Source: an uncultured Pelagibacteraceae bacterium | Lineage (GTDB): Bacteria; Pseudomonadota; Alphaproteobacteria; Pelagibacterales; Pelagibacteraceae | Assembly: GCA_902593845.1 (NCBI GenBank) | Contig: CACJJV010000005.1 | Span: 1 to 64,000, forward strand | Direction: 5' to 3' | Length of the DNA stretch: 64,000 nucleotides | Shown here: positions 24,545-33,591 of the stretch, piece by piece | Numbering within the stretch: position 1 is the stretch's first letter | Layout: each line of letters opens with the position of its first letter | Translations under genes and position numbers: made by a program | The notes under the pieces: generated by a model | What the model saw: the letters and a program-made list of their open reading frames with translations, nothing else | Databases searched by the model: none | Told to the model about the DNA's origin: nothing

Positions 24545-25987
24545 TTAACCTTTAATACCAAGATGAGTATATTTAATGTTTAGATAATCTTTTATTGCCA
24601 TTGACCCACCTTCACGTCCATAACCACTTTGTTTAATTCCCCCAAAAGGTGCTTCTGCAATAGCTACCATAGGTGTGTTAACAGCGACTGAACCTGTTTC
24701 TAATTGTTCTGACGCAAGATGTGCTGTCTCCATTGAGTTGGTGCATACATAACTACACAAACCAAGCTCATGATTATTAGCTCTTTTAATTACATCATCA
24801 AAAGATTTGAATGATAACATTGGAACCAACGGCCCAAAAGGCTCTTGTTTCATTATCGTAAAATCATCTTTTACGTCATCAAATATTGTGGGTTCATAAT
24901 AAAAACCTTTATTAAACCCAGAGGGTCTTTTTCCACCTAGTAAAACTTTTGCACCTTCATCTTTAGTTTTTTCAACTAATTCCTCTATTTCGTTTAGCCT
25001 CTTTTTTGTGGTTAATGGACCTAATTGAGTTGAAGGATCCATACCGTCACCTATTTTCAATTTTTTTGTTTTCTCGATAAATAAATTTACAAATTCGTCC
25101 TTTTTTCTCTCGTGAATATAAAATCTGTTAGGCGATATACAAACTTGACCATTGTTTCTAAATTTAGCAGCAATTGCCATATCAGCTGCCTTTTTAATAT
25201 CAGCATCATCAAACACAATAAAAGGTGAATGACCTGACAACTCCATTGTTACTCTTTGAACTTTATCTGCGGCTTGTTTTAATATTAGCTTTCCAACTCT
25301 CGATGATCCAGTTATAGAAATTTTTTTGACTATATCTGAAGCTATCAATTGTTGAGCGATACTTGGTGGATCACCTGATAAAAGATTCACTACGCCTGGT
25401 GGGACACCACATTCTCTACATATATCAACCATCTCCATTACAATTCCTGGAGTTATTACATCGGGTTTAACTATAACAGAACACCCAGCCGCTAATGCAG
25501 TTGAAATTTTTCTAGCAGATAATACTGCAGGAAAATTCCAAGGTGTTAATGCTGCAACAACACCAACTGGTTGATAGTAAACATGTACTCTTGTATCCTC
25601 AAATCTACTTTCAACAGTTTGTCCATAAATTCTTTTTGTTTCTTCGGCATTCCATTCAAAAATATCTGCAGCACCTCCTACTTCACCTTTAGCTTCTGCG
25701 AAAGGTTTTCCAACTTCTAATGTCATCCATTTAGCAAGCACATCTTGTTTCTCTCTCATTTTGTCTGCTATTCTTCTGATGATGTAAGATCTTTGCCAAG
25801 GAGCAGTTTTTTTCCAGACTTCTAATCCTTTTGCAGCAGACTTTAATGCTCTATCAACATCCTCAGGCGTAGCTTTAGAGGCTTTTCCCAAAACTTCTTC
25901 ATTTGCTGGATTAATTACTTCGTAAGTTCCTCCATCTGATGATTTTTGCCATTTACCATCGATAAATTGTCCAAATTTTTCGTACAT
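24545..25987 (-). CDS. NAD(P)-dependent aldehyde dehydrogenase
   Basis: The 480-residue enzyme has all ALDH landmarks. P-W-N-F-P-A is the cofactor region, M-E-L-S-G-H-S-P contains the general base Glu, and N-N-G-Q-V-C-I-S contains the catalytic Cys. The S-G-H in place of the usual G-G-K after the Glu matches some semialdehyde dehydrogenases. The overall look is like succinate-semialdehyde or similar small aldehyde dehydrogenases. It is first in the leftward group ald-FAH-ccdA-azoR. The physiological aldehyde is unknown. Confidence 0.88.
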   Translation of the reverse strand: MYEKFGQFIDGKWQKSSDGGTYEVINPANEEVLGKASKATPEDVDRALKSAAKGLEVWKKTAPWQRSYIIRRIADKMREKQDVLAKWMTLEVGKPFAEAKGEVGGAADIFEWNAEETKRIYGQTVESRFEDTRVHVYYQPVGVVAALTPWNFPAVLSARKISTALAAGCSVIVKPDVITPGIVMEMVDICRECGVPPGVVNLLSGDPPSIAQQLIASDIVKKISITGSSRVGKLILKQAADKVQRVTMELSGHSPFIVFDDADIKKAADMAIAAKFRNNGQVCISPNRFYIHERKKDEFVNLFIEKTKKLKIGDGMDPSTQLGPLTTKKRLNEIEELVEKTKDEGAKVLLGGKRPSGFNKGFYYEPTIFDDVKDDFTIMKQEPFGPLVPMLSFKSFDDVIKRANNHELGLCSYVCTNSMETAHLASEQLETGSVAVNTPMVAIAEAPFGGIKQSGYGREGGSMAIKDYLNIKYTHLGIKG

Positions 25988-26089
25988 AAATTCAATTTAG
26001 CATTACTATAAGTTGTGTCTACTATGTAATTTTTACACATTAATTATCTCTGATTAGATGATACTCTTATTTTAAAAAAGGAGTTCAAG

Positions 26090-26407
26090 ATGAAAGCATA
26101 TATAATGGGTAATTACACTGAAAAAGCTTTTCAGGGTTTTTTAAAAGATCCAACAAGTGATAGAAAAGCTGTTGTAGAACAATTAACAAAAGCTATGGGT
26201 GGAACAATGCATAGCATGGATATCGTTAGAGGTTCTTATGATTTTGTAGTTGTTACTGACGTTCCAAGTTTTGATGATTTTGCAGCAATTAAATTGGTTG
26301 TTGAAGCATCTGGAGCTGTAAGAAATTTGACAATGCTTGAAGCAATTGATTTTACAAAAGCTACAACAAAAGCTAGTAAAATTGGTTACAAAGCCCCAGG
26401 TCAATAA
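26090..26407 (+). CDS. GYD domain protein
   Basis: A 105-residue protein with the GYD signature: an N-terminal strand Y-I-M-G-N-Y-T, a helix, then R-G-S-Y-D-F-V-V-V-T-D-V-P, the variant of the GxYD motif that names the family. The fold is a small ferredoxin-like barrel. Function is unknown. It has a strong AAGGAG ribosome site, its own 102-base leader region, and a clear terminator behind it, so it is a single-gene transcript. Confidence 0.85.
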   Translation: MKAYIMGNYTEKAFQGFLKDPTSDRKAVVEQLTKAMGGTMHSMDIVRGSYDFVVVTDVPSFDDFAAIKLVVEASGAVRNLTMLEAIDFTKATTKASKIGYKAPGQ

Positions 26408-26415
26408 TCTTTTAG

Positions 26416-26457
26416 TATAACTTCCGGCTGCGGACTGGAAGTTATATTAATTTTTTT
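26416..26457 (+). terminator. Rho-independent terminator after GYD gene
   Basis: A perfect 10-bp stem (arms 26416-26425 and 26437-26446) encloses an 11-base loop and is followed by T-T-A-A-T7. It also covers the last codons of the convergent thioesterase gene. It is the only convergent junction in the window with a recognisable intrinsic terminator. Confidence 0.85.
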
Positions 26458-26918
26458 AATTTGGAAGAAAATTTAAGATTTTCGTTATTAAATTTTGAAG
26501 AATGTTTTTGGATGTAATCATCCATAATTTTTACTTTTTCATCTTCAAATTCAGAAACTTTTCTACTATTTAGATCAACATATAAAGCGAGAACTTCTAT
26601 AGTTGATGCGAGAAACTTTTTTTCTTTATGAACCATTTCCATTTTATATTGCAGTCTTTTTTTGTCGTGATCAAAATAAACTAAATTAACGTCAACCTCA
26701 TCATCAACTTTGAGCTCTTGATTGTAGGTAATATTTGACTCTACTATCATAGTGCTTTTACCAGTTGTTTTTGCTGAGTGCTCTCCCATTTTAAATATAT
26801 TATTTAAAGTGTCTGCTCCATATTTATCAAAGATCAAAAGATAATATGATACGTTCATATGATTGTTATAATCTATCCAATCTTTAATGATTTTTTGAGA
26901 ACTTAAGTAAACAGACAT
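26442..26918 (-). CDS. 4HBT-type acyl-CoA thioesterase
   Basis: The hotdog-fold enzyme of 158 residues has the catalytic-site pattern D-Y-N-N-H-M-N-V-S-Y-Y near residue 16, as in 4-hydroxybenzoyl-CoA thioesterases. The same pattern is seen in the betainyl-CoA thioesterase of carnitine catabolism. With a gamma-butyrobetaine hydroxylase-like gene in the same region, a betainyl-CoA substrate is possible, but this is inference. The gene's end is embedded in the terminator of the opposite gene. Confidence 0.8.
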   Translation of the reverse strand: MSVYLSSQKIIKDWIDYNNHMNVSYYLLIFDKYGADTLNNIFKMGEHSAKTTGKSTMIVESNITYNQELKVDDEVDVNLVYFDHDKKRLQYKMEMVHKEKKFLASTIEVLALYVDLNSRKVSEFEDEKVKIMDDYIQKHSSKFNNENLKFSSKLKKLI

Positions 26919-26935
26919 AAAAAATTAATGAATAA

Positions 26936-27289
26936 TTAATTTTTCTTTGGGTCGTTATCCACAACCAGACAAATCTCAGATTTTGTCAAAAATCTTTTTC
27001 CAGTACCATTATCTAATGAAAACATTCCACCAATACCATTAACGGCATCTATTGTTAAATCAGTATGTTTCCATTTTTCATATTGGTCATCGTTCATATA
27101 AAAAGGCACTCCACCAATTTCTCCAAGCTTAACGTCGCTAGAACCAACCATGTACTCATTTCTAGGATAACACATTGGTGCACTTCCGTCACAACATCCA
27201 CCAGACTGGTGAAATAATAGCTCTTCACCATGTTGGGCTTTAAGCTCTTCAATCAATTTTAGTGCTGAACTTGTTGCTTTTACTTTCAT
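26936..27289 (-). CDS. DUF779 family protein, aldehyde dehydrogenase partner
   Basis: DUF779 proteins have about 115-120 residues and are usually encoded next to ExaC-type acetaldehyde dehydrogenases, as here. The signature F-H-Q-S-G-G-C-C-D-G-S-A-P-M is present, and the two adjacent cysteines suggest metal binding. The frame is open to an ATG at 27322, but the start at 27289 (M-K-V-K-A-T-S-S) fits the family length (117 residues). The upstream 33 bases form a terminator hairpin rather than protein code. No Shine-Dalgarno is evident before 27289. Confidence 0.82.
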   Translation of the reverse strand: MKVKATSSALKLIEELKAQHGEELLFHQSGGCCDGSAPMCYPRNEYMVGSSDVKLGEIGGVPFYMNDDQYEKWKHTDLTIDAVNGIGGMFSLDNGTGKRFLTKSEICLVVDNDPKKN

Positions 27290-27322
27290 AAAAAATATGG
27301 CCCATGATTCCTCACGGGCCAT
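27289..27322 (-). terminator. Hairpin with T-run between the Lys-rich ALDH gene and the DUF779 gene
   Basis: On the minus strand an 11-bp stem (arms 27322-27312 and 27307-27297, one wobble pair) with a 4-base loop runs into T6 at 27295-27290, right at the DUF779 ATG. It would terminate or attenuate ALDH transcripts. The downstream gene would then be read only by escape or from an unseen promoter. Confidence 0.8.
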
Positions 27323-27339
27323 TATATATTAGATTGTTT

Positions 27340-29079
27340 TTAAAAGAAGCCTAATTTCTTCTCACTGTAAGACACGTGAAGATTCTTCACTTGTCTGTAG
27401 TGGTTAAGCATCATTTTATGTGTTTCTCTTCCGATACCAGATTGTTTGTATCCGCCGAATGCAGCATGTGCAGGATAAGCGTGGTAACAGTTAGTCCATA
27501 CTCTACCAGCTTGTATTTCTCTGCCCATTCTGTAAGCGATATTTCCATTTCTAGTCCAAACACCAGCACCTAAACCATAAAGAGTGTCATTAGCAATTTG
27601 TAATGCTTCTGCCTCATCTTTAAATTTAGTTACTGATACAACTGGTCCAAAAATTTCTTCTTGGAAGATACGCATTGAGTTATTACCCTCAAAAATAGTT
27701 GGTTCAATGTAGTTTCCTTTTTCTAAACCACTATTGATTTTTGCAACATTTCCACCACATAGAACTTTGGCACCTTCTTTCTTACCTAAATCTAGATAAG
27801 ATTTGATTTTTTCCATCTGTTCTAATGATGCTTGTGCTCCAATCATTGTTTCCATTTTCAAAGGATTGTCTTGTTTTACAGCTTTTGTTCTAGCAATAGC
27901 CTTCTCCATGAACTTATCATAGATAGACTCTTGAACTAGTACTCTGCTTGGACAAGTACAAACTTCACCTTGGTTTAATGTGAACATTGCAAAACCTTCT
28001 AAGCATTTATCTAAGAAGTCATCATCTTTTGACATGACGTCTTCAAAGAAAATATTAGGAGATTTTCCACCCAGCTCTAACGTAATTGGTATTAAGTTTT
28101 GAGATGCATATTGCATAATCAATCTACCAGTTGTTGTTTCACCAGTGAAAGCAATCTTTTTGATTCTTTTTGATGATGCTAGTGGTTTTCCAGCTTCTAA
28201 ACCAAAGCCACTTACTACGTTAACTACTCCTGGAGGTAATAAATCTCCAATTAGTTCCATAAGTAACATGATTGATGCTGGTGTTTGCTCAGCTGGTTTT
28301 AGCACTACACAGTTTCCTGCTGCTAAAGCTGGAGCAAGTTTCCAAGTTGCCATTAGTAATGGAAAGTTCCATGGTATAATTTGTCCAACTACACCTAGTG
28401 GTTCTGGAATGTGATAAGAATATTCACTGTTACTAATTTCAGCAACTGAACCTTCCTCTGCTCTGATTACTCCAGCAAAATATCTCCAATGATCTATCAC
28501 TAGTGGTAAATCAGCAGCCATACATTCTCTAATTGGCTTACCATTATCTAAACATTCAGCTGTTGCTAATACATTAAGATTTTTCTCAATGACATCTGCA
28601 ATTTTAAGAAGAATGTTTGATCTTTCCGTAATTGAAGTTTTGCCCCAAGTTGGGAAAGCTGCGTGAGCTGCATCTAATGCTGCATCTACGTCTTTTTCAT
28701 TTGACCGTGCAACTGAACAGATTACTTCATTTGAAATCGGAGATGTATTGTCAAAATACTTTCCAGATTTTGGTTCTACAAACTTACCGTTAATGTAGTT
28801 CCCGTATTTTGCTTTGAACGGGAATTTTACTTTCAAATGAGAAGTATCTAATACAGATGACACTTTCATAGCTTCTGCACTCATTTTTTTTACTCCTCTT
28901 GTTTTTTTTGTTGCTTTAAGCTTATTATTTTTTCTAGATTTTTTAGAACGCTTCTTAGTCGCAGACTTTTTTGTCCTAATTCTTTTTTTCGTTCTTATTT
29001 TTTTTCTAGAAGATTTAACCAATTTAGATTTTTTTTTATTGGTTTTTGGCTTAGCTTTTTTTTTTCTTTTAGTAGCCAT
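27340..29079 (-). CDS. ExaC/AldA-like aldehyde dehydrogenase with Lys/Arg-rich N-terminal tail
   Basis: The catalytic part is a complete NAD-dependent ALDH with [14 protein letters not shown] and the cysteine region G-E-V-C-T-C-P-S. It is close to the acetaldehyde dehydrogenases that pair with DUF779. The open frame adds 65 residues that are over half Lys and Arg (K-R-K-K-K-A-K-P-K and similar), like a histone H1 tail. An internal ATG at 28884 has a good Shine-Dalgarno (GAGGAG, 8 bases away) and gives a normal 514-residue ALDH. The long ATG at 29079 has no obvious one. Either the tail is real, or two forms are made, or the tail is unused. The tail's codon mix (Lys, Arg, Thr, Ser, Ala, Pro) is protein-like. 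Confidence 0.85.
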   Translation of the reverse strand: MATKRKKKAKPKTNKKKSKLVKSSRKKIRTKKRIRTKKSATKKRSKKSRKNNKLKATKKTRGVKKMSAEAMKVSSVLDTSHLKVKFPFKAKYGNYINGKFVEPKSGKYFDNTSPISNEVICSVARSNEKDVDAALDAAHAAFPTWGKTSITERSNILLKIADVIEKNLNVLATAECLDNGKPIRECMAADLPLVIDHWRYFAGVIRAEEGSVAEISNSEYSYHIPEPLGVVGQIIPWNFPLLMATWKLAPALAAGNCVVLKPAEQTPASIMLLMELIGDLLPPGVVNVVSGFGLEAGKPLASSKRIKKIAFTGETTTGRLIMQYASQNLIPITLELGGKSPNIFFEDVMSKDDDFLDKCLEGFAMFTLNQGEVCTCPSRVLVQESIYDKFMEKAIARTKAVKQDNPLKMETMIGAQASLEQMEKIKSYLDLGKKEGAKVLCGGNVAKINSGLEKGNYIEPTIFEGNNSMRIFQEEIFGPVVSVTKFKDEAEALQIANDTLYGLGAGVWTRNGNIAYRMGREIQAGRVWTNCYHAYPAHAAFGGYKQSGIGRETHKMMLNHYRQVKNLHVSYSEKKLGFF

Positions 29080-29215
29080 AACTAATTAAACTCGTAATAT
29101 TAGTCCATGTCTATTTCTTTAAATCTTATTTACTACCTGCGATTGAAAGAATACAATATCTAGTGGTTAAATTTTAAGTGATTAATATTTTTTTTTCTAT
29201 AAGTAGACCTTACAT

Positions 29216-30124
29216 ATGGATCAAAATTTCTTTGATAAAGTTAGAATTTTAGATGGTGGTATGGGCCAGGAATTACTTGCTAGGGGTATGGAGCCTAATG
29301 GTACATTATGGAGTGCTAACGCTTTACTTCAAGAAAAATACCACCAGCTTTTATTGGATACTCATCTAGATTTTATTAAAGCAGGTGCTGAAGTAATTGT
29401 CACTACAACTTTTACAACAAGAAAATCCCGTTTAAGGGATAATAATGTTTTTGATAAATATGAATATCTCAATAAAAAAGCTGGAGAAATTGCTCAAAAA
29501 GCAAAAGAAAGTTATCCTAATGTTTTAGTAGCTGGTGGTTTGCCTCCACAAAACTTAACTTATGAAGCAGATAACAGTGCTGATGATGAGATGAGAGAAA
29601 ATTTTAATAGTCAAGCAAAACTATTAAATCCTTATATTGATTTTTTTTATTTTGACGTCCTAAGCAGTATTAGGGAATTTAAAATTGCTATAGAAAGTAT
29701 AAAAGAATTTAACAAACCTTATTTAGTAGGTGCACATATTTCTGAAGGCAATCATTTACCAAGTGGTGAAAAAATTAAAAAAATTATAAATGATATAGAA
29801 CATAATAAATTAATGGGAATTATATTATCTTGTGTTTCACCTGAAAATTTTGAACTCAATCTTAAAGAAATAAAAAATTTGGGAATTCCATTTGGATTTA
29901 AATTGAATGCTTTTATAAAAACAAATTCAAAACCTAATTATAACGATGCATATAAAAAACATAAAACTGGAAATCCAAATGAATTCCTTGGGGTAAGAAA
30001 AGATTTAACTCCAGAAAAAATGCTAGAATTTGCAAAAAAATTCAAAGATGCAGGAGCTACAATTATTGGTGGTTGTTGTGAAACTACACCTTTACATATT
30101 AAAGCTTTTTCTAAACTTAAATAG
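29216..30124 (+). CDS. Homocysteine S-methyltransferase family protein
   Basis: This zinc methyltransferase of 302 residues carries I-L-D-G-G-M-G-Q-E-L near the N-terminus. The three thiolate zinc ligands are in L-S-C-V-S-P-E-N and G-G-C-C-E-T-T-P. The family moves a methyl group from S-methylmethionine, betaine or similar donors to homocysteine, forming methionine. The donor cannot be decided from sequence; MmuM-like is the nearest general description. I saw no SAM riboswitch in the 136 bases upstream. The stop overlaps the convergent EamA gene by 8 bases. Confidence 0.82.
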   Translation: MDQNFFDKVRILDGGMGQELLARGMEPNGTLWSANALLQEKYHQLLLDTHLDFIKAGAEVIVTTTFTTRKSRLRDNNVFDKYEYLNKKAGEIAQKAKESYPNVLVAGGLPPQNLTYEADNSADDEMRENFNSQAKLLNPYIDFFYFDVLSSIREFKIAIESIKEFNKPYLVGAHISEGNHLPSGEKIKKIINDIEHNKLMGIILSCVSPENFELNLKEIKNLGIPFGFKLNAFIKTNSKPNYNDAYKKHKTGNPNEFLGVRKDLTPEKMLEFAKKFKDAGATIIGGCCETTPLHIKAFSKLK

Positions 30125-31004
30125 TTTTTTTGTAATCAGCTTTTCTTACAAAATAAATTCCAACTGAAACAGCGATTAAAGAAATTAATACTTTTGTGGT
30201 AATTAATTCTTTTAGAAATATATAACTTAAAATTGTTCCAAAAATTGGAATTAGATATGACACTTGTGATTGAAAAATTAAACCATTATTAACTAAAATT
30301 CTAAATCGTAACAACCAAGCAATACCTGTTGAAACAAGACCTAAATAAATAACGGAAATTGTCGAGTCTAATCTTGGTGTTAAATTCCAAGGCTGTTCTA
30401 TAAAACTGACGAGTGGCATCAAAATAATTGTAGCCCAAATTAATATAGATCCCGTTACGTTTTCATTTTTTTTCTTACTAATTTTTAAAGTTAGTACACC
30501 ACCAATTACATAACAAGTTGAGCCTAAAAGAATTAATAGAGCGGATAGAAAATTATTTTCATCGATCAATAAATTATCTGAAAATAAATACAGTATTCCT
30601 GAAAACCCTATTAAAATTCCAAATGTTTTAATAAAATTAAACTTTTCATTTGTCGTATAAAAATGACCTAGAACAGTTGAGCTTAAAGGTGTTGTTGACA
30701 TTAAAATTGCTGCTAAGTTACTTTGAACTGATTGAACTCCATAAGCAATCAAATAAAAAGGTGCTACTAAGTTTATAAATCCAATCATAGCAAACCAATG
30801 CCAATCTTTTGAGAATGCTTCTATTTTTATATTTTTATAATAACAAAGTAATAAAACTGGAATAGCTCCAAAAAAAACTCTTAAAAATGCGATGGTAACT
30901 GGACCATATGAGTATGTTGCAATTTTAATATTGAAAAAGGCAGAAGCCCAAATTAATGCAAGCAAAATTAATAAAAGGTAATCAGTAATTTTAGCTTGTC
31001 TCAT
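30117..31004 (-). CDS. EamA/DMT-family transporter
   Basis: The 295-residue membrane protein has ten hydrophobic helices in two repeated EamA halves. The first begins L-L-I-L-L-A-L-I-W-A-S-A-F-F-N-I-K, and the second ends with I-F-G-T-I-L-S-Y-I-F-L-K-E. Such proteins export amino acids or other metabolites. The substrate is unknown. The start overlaps the YbaK stop by 4 bases (ATGA), so translation is coupled. Confidence 0.85.
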   Translation of the reverse strand: MRQAKITDYLLLILLALIWASAFFNIKIATYSYGPVTIAFLRVFFGAIPVLLLCYYKNIKIEAFSKDWHWFAMIGFINLVAPFYLIAYGVQSVQSNLAAILMSTTPLSSTVLGHFYTTNEKFNFIKTFGILIGFSGILYLFSDNLLIDENNFLSALLILLGSTCYVIGGVLTLKISKKKNENVTGSILIWATIILMPLVSFIEQPWNLTPRLDSTISVIYLGLVSTGIAWLLRFRILVNNGLIFQSQVSYLIPIFGTILSYIFLKELITTKVLISLIAVSVGIYFVRKADYKKTI

Positions 31005-31480
31005 TCAGTAATCTCTTCAGTAATTCCATTTGTAATATTTTTTAAATTTGTAAAATCTATTTTAAATACACAGTTTGGATGACCAGCAGCAGCAAACAAC
31101 AAATTAAATCTACTTAAAGATTTATCTATTAGAATTTCAATCTTTTTTAAATGACCAACGGGTGAAACTCCTCCGATTGTATAACCTGTAATATTTTTTA
31201 CATCTTCAGCTGAAGCCATAGATGCATCCTTTATTTTAAGTGCCTTCTTAATCCTATTTAATGAAGCCCTTTTATCACCTGCAACTAAGCATAAAGTGTA
31301 ACTATTCTCAGTTTTAAAGAGTAAACTTTTTACAATTGCTCCTACCTCACAACCTAAAGATGAAGCTGCCTCAAGGGCAGTCTTAGCAGAGGTTTCTAAA
31401 ACAATTATATTTTGAGATTCATCAAAATCTTTGAGGATTTTTTCAACTCTTTGGACTGGCTCTTTTTTTAATAAACTCAT
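31001..31480 (-). CDS. YbaK/EbsC-type aminoacyl-tRNA deacylase
   Basis: The 159 residues match the YbaK/ProX editing domain. E-V-G-A-I-V-K-S-L-L-F carries the conserved lysine, followed by L-V-A-G-D-K-R, and G-Y-T-I-G-G-V-S-P-V-G-H is the substrate loop. These domains hydrolyse mischarged tRNAs such as Cys-tRNA(Pro) or Ala-tRNA(Pro). It is first in a two-gene unit with the EamA transporter. Its promoter must lie in the 141 bases shared with glnA. Confidence 0.87.
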   Translation of the reverse strand: MSLLKKEPVQRVEKILKDFDESQNIIVLETSAKTALEAASSLGCEVGAIVKSLLFKTENSYTLCLVAGDKRASLNRIKKALKIKDASMASAEDVKNITGYTIGGVSPVGHLKKIEILIDKSLSRFNLLFAAAGHPNCVFKIDFTNLKNITNGITEEITE

Positions 31481-31621
31481 TATTCAACTTTTAATTGTTA
31501 GTCAATTTGCAAATTACCTATTAAACTTATGTAAAAAATGCATAGGTGATATCAATTAAAAGAGCATTATCTATCAGTCTTTTTTTGTTATTACAACGTC
31601 CAGAATTATAAAGGAGAGATT

Positions 31622-33028
31622 ATGAGTTCAAGTGATGTATTAAAAACTATTAAAGATAAAGATATTGAATACGTAGATCTAAGATTTACCGATCCTAGAG
31701 GTAAACTTCAACATGTAACCATGGATGCCAAAATGGTGGATGAAGATATGTTGAATGAAGGGATTTTTTTTGACGGTTCCTCTATAGCAGGCTGGAAAGC
31801 TATTAATGAATCTGACATGATCCTTAAGCCAGATAATTCTAGAGCGATCGTAGATCCATTCACATCTCATAATACATTAAATCTTTTTTGCGATGTTTTA
31901 GATGCAATTAAAAAGGATCCTTATGAAAGAGATCCTAGAGGAACAGCTAAAAAAGCTGAGGCTTACTTAAAAAGTTCAGGAATTGGAGATAAAGCATTTT
32001 TTGGTCCTGAAGCTGAATTTTTTGTTTTTGATGACGTAAAATTCAAAAATGACATGAATGAAACCGGATTTAAAATAGATAGTAAGGAAGGTCCTTACAA
32101 TTCAGGAAGAGAATATGAAAACGGTAACATGGGTCATAGACCAGGAATTAAAGGTGGTTATTTCCCTGTTCCGCCTGTTGATAGTGAACAAGATATGAGA
32201 AGTGAATATCTAAAAGCTATGAAGGAAATGGGAATTAAAGTTGAAAAACACCACCATGAAGTTGCACCTAGTCAACACGAACTTGGAATGTATTTTGGAA
32301 CTCTTGTGGATCAAGCGGATAACTTACAGCTTTATAAATATGCTGTTCACATGGTTTCTAACTCGTTTGGTAAGACAGCTACTTTTATGCCCAAACCAGT
32401 TAAAGGTGACAATGGTTCAGGTATGCACGTTCACCAATCGATTTGGAAAGGTGATACTGCATTATTTTCTGGTGATAAATATGCAGGCTTATCTGATACA
32501 GCTTTACACTATATAGGTGGAATTTTAAAACATGCAAAAGCAATTAATGCTTTTTCAAACGCTACGACGAATAGTTACAAAAGATTAATTCCAGGATTTG
32601 AGGCTCCAGTTTTATTAGCTTATTCGGCTAGAAATAGATCAGCATCTTGTAGAATTCCTATTACTCTAAGTAAAAAAGCAGCTAGATGTGAAATTAGATT
32701 TGGTGATGCTGCTGGTAATCCATATTTAACTTTCTCTGCAATGTTAATGGCTGGCTTAGATGGAATTAAGAATAAAATTGATCCAGGTAAATCATTTGAT
32801 AAAGATCTTTATGCTTTATCGGAAGATGAAGTTAAAAAAATTCCAACTGTTTGTGGATCTTTAAGAGAAGCAATGGAAAGTCTTGATAAAGATAGAGATT
32901 TCTTAAAACAAGGTAATGTATTTACTGATGATCAAATAGATGCTTATATTGCATTAAAGTTTGAAGAAATACACAATTTTGAACACACACCTCATCCGAT
33001 AGAGTTTGAGATGTATTACAGTTGTTAA
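31622..33028 (+). CDS. glnA: Glutamine synthetase type I
   Basis: The 468-residue enzyme makes glutamine from glutamate, ammonia and ATP. Typical motifs are F-F-D-G-S-S-I-A-G-W near the start, G-P-E-A-E-F-F-V-F, and N-G-S-G-M-H-V-H-Q-S. The adenylylation-site tyrosine is present in D-K-D-L-Y-A-L-S-E-D-E, so control by GlnE is possible. It has an AAGGAGAG ribosome site 5 bases from the ATG. It stands alone as a transcript, with no P-II gene adjacent in this window. The 141-base upstream gap has no hairpin I would call a riboswitch. Confidence 0.96.
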   Translation: MSSSDVLKTIKDKDIEYVDLRFTDPRGKLQHVTMDAKMVDEDMLNEGIFFDGSSIAGWKAINESDMILKPDNSRAIVDPFTSHNTLNLFCDVLDAIKKDPYERDPRGTAKKAEAYLKSSGIGDKAFFGPEAEFFVFDDVKFKNDMNETGFKIDSKEGPYNSGREYENGNMGHRPGIKGGYFPVPPVDSEQDMRSEYLKAMKEMGIKVEKHHHEVAPSQHELGMYFGTLVDQADNLQLYKYAVHMVSNSFGKTATFMPKPVKGDNGSGMHVHQSIWKGDTALFSGDKYAGLSDTALHYIGGILKHAKAINAFSNATTNSYKRLIPGFEAPVLLAYSARNRSASCRIPITLSKKAARCEIRFGDAAGNPYLTFSAMLMAGLDGIKNKIDPGKSFDKDLYALSEDEVKKIPTVCGSLREAMESLDKDRDFLKQGNVFTDDQIDAYIALKFEEIHNFEHTPHPIEFEMYYSC

Positions 33029-33031
33029 TTT

Positions 33032-33202
33032 TTATTGTCTGGTTTTAGCAATTTTGTTTTTGCCAGAACCTTTTTTAACAATGTAATCAAGTGTTCCATT
33101 TGCTCCAGTATCAACAGATTTTATAAGAGATCTTAAAAAAGTTTTTCTCTTTTCTTTTCTGTCCTCGCTGTTTTGCAAATTTCTGATTTCAAAGACATTC
33201 AT
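33032..33202 (-). CDS. Small basic protein of 56 residues, downstream of suf operon
   Basis: This frame is too short for usual cut-offs, but it fills the only gap between glnA and sufA. It runs from an ATG at 33202 (M-N-V-F-E-I-R-N-L-Q) to a TAA at 33032, three bases from the convergent glnA stop. The composition is protein-like: a helix R-K-E-K-R-K-T-F-L-R-S-L-I-K-S, then D-T-G-A-N-G-T-L-D-Y-I, then a basic tail. Codon use resembles its neighbours. It has no membrane segment and few aromatic residues. No family is recognised. It may be the last gene of the suf transcript. Confidence 0.6.
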   Translation of the reverse strand: MNVFEIRNLQNSEDRKEKRKTFLRSLIKSVDTGANGTLDYIVKKGSGKNKIAKTRQ

Positions 33203-33258
33203 AGGTAGATATTATCAATCTATGCGTTTATTGCAACTCTGATATGTTCAAAATGGGA

Positions 33259-33591
33259 TTATACTTTAAAAGACTCTCCGCAGCCACAACGCTCGGTTTC
33301 ATTGGGATTATTGAAGACAAATGATGATGAAAAATCCTCCTTCTTATAATCCATCTCAGTGCCTAGAAGATACATAACTGCCGCCGAATCAATGTAAACT
33401 TTTACTCCTTTATCCTCGATCAACTCATCATTAGGATTTACCTCTTTTGAATATTCCATAACGTATGACATGCCTGCACAACCACCTGATTTTACAGAAA
33501 CTCTCACACCTATCGCATTTTTTTCAGCGTTAGACATTATTTCTTTAATTCTTAAAGCTGCATTATCACTTAATTTAATAATAGGGCTCAT
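33259..33591 (-). CDS. sufA: A-type Fe-S carrier protein (SufA/IscA/ErpA family)
   Basis: The 110 residues carry the three cysteines of the HesB fold: one in K-S-G-G-C-A-G-M and two in E-R-C-G-C-G-E-S-F at the C-terminus. The protein carries Fe-S clusters from the SufBCD scaffold to apo-targets. It ends the core suf order. The start overlaps the sufT-like stop by one base. Separation of SufA from ErpA by sequence alone is not safe; the name follows from operon position. Confidence 0.92.
   Translation of the reverse strand: MSPIIKLSDNAALRIKEIMSNAEKNAIGVRVSVKSGGCAGMSYVMEYSKEVNPNDELIEDKGVKVYIDSAAVMYLLGTEMDYKKEDFSSSFVFNNPNETERCGCGESFKV

Noticed and set aside
29080-29215. SAM-type riboswitch upstream of the homocysteine methyltransferase
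   Set aside because: SAR11 is known to use SAM riboswitches before methionine genes, but no pairing elements or conserved core could be found in these 136 bases.
31481-31621. Regulatory RNA upstream of glnA
   Set aside because: There is no stable stem by eye, only AT-rich DNA and a normal ribosome site; weak promoter-like boxes exist, but several equally good ones do too.
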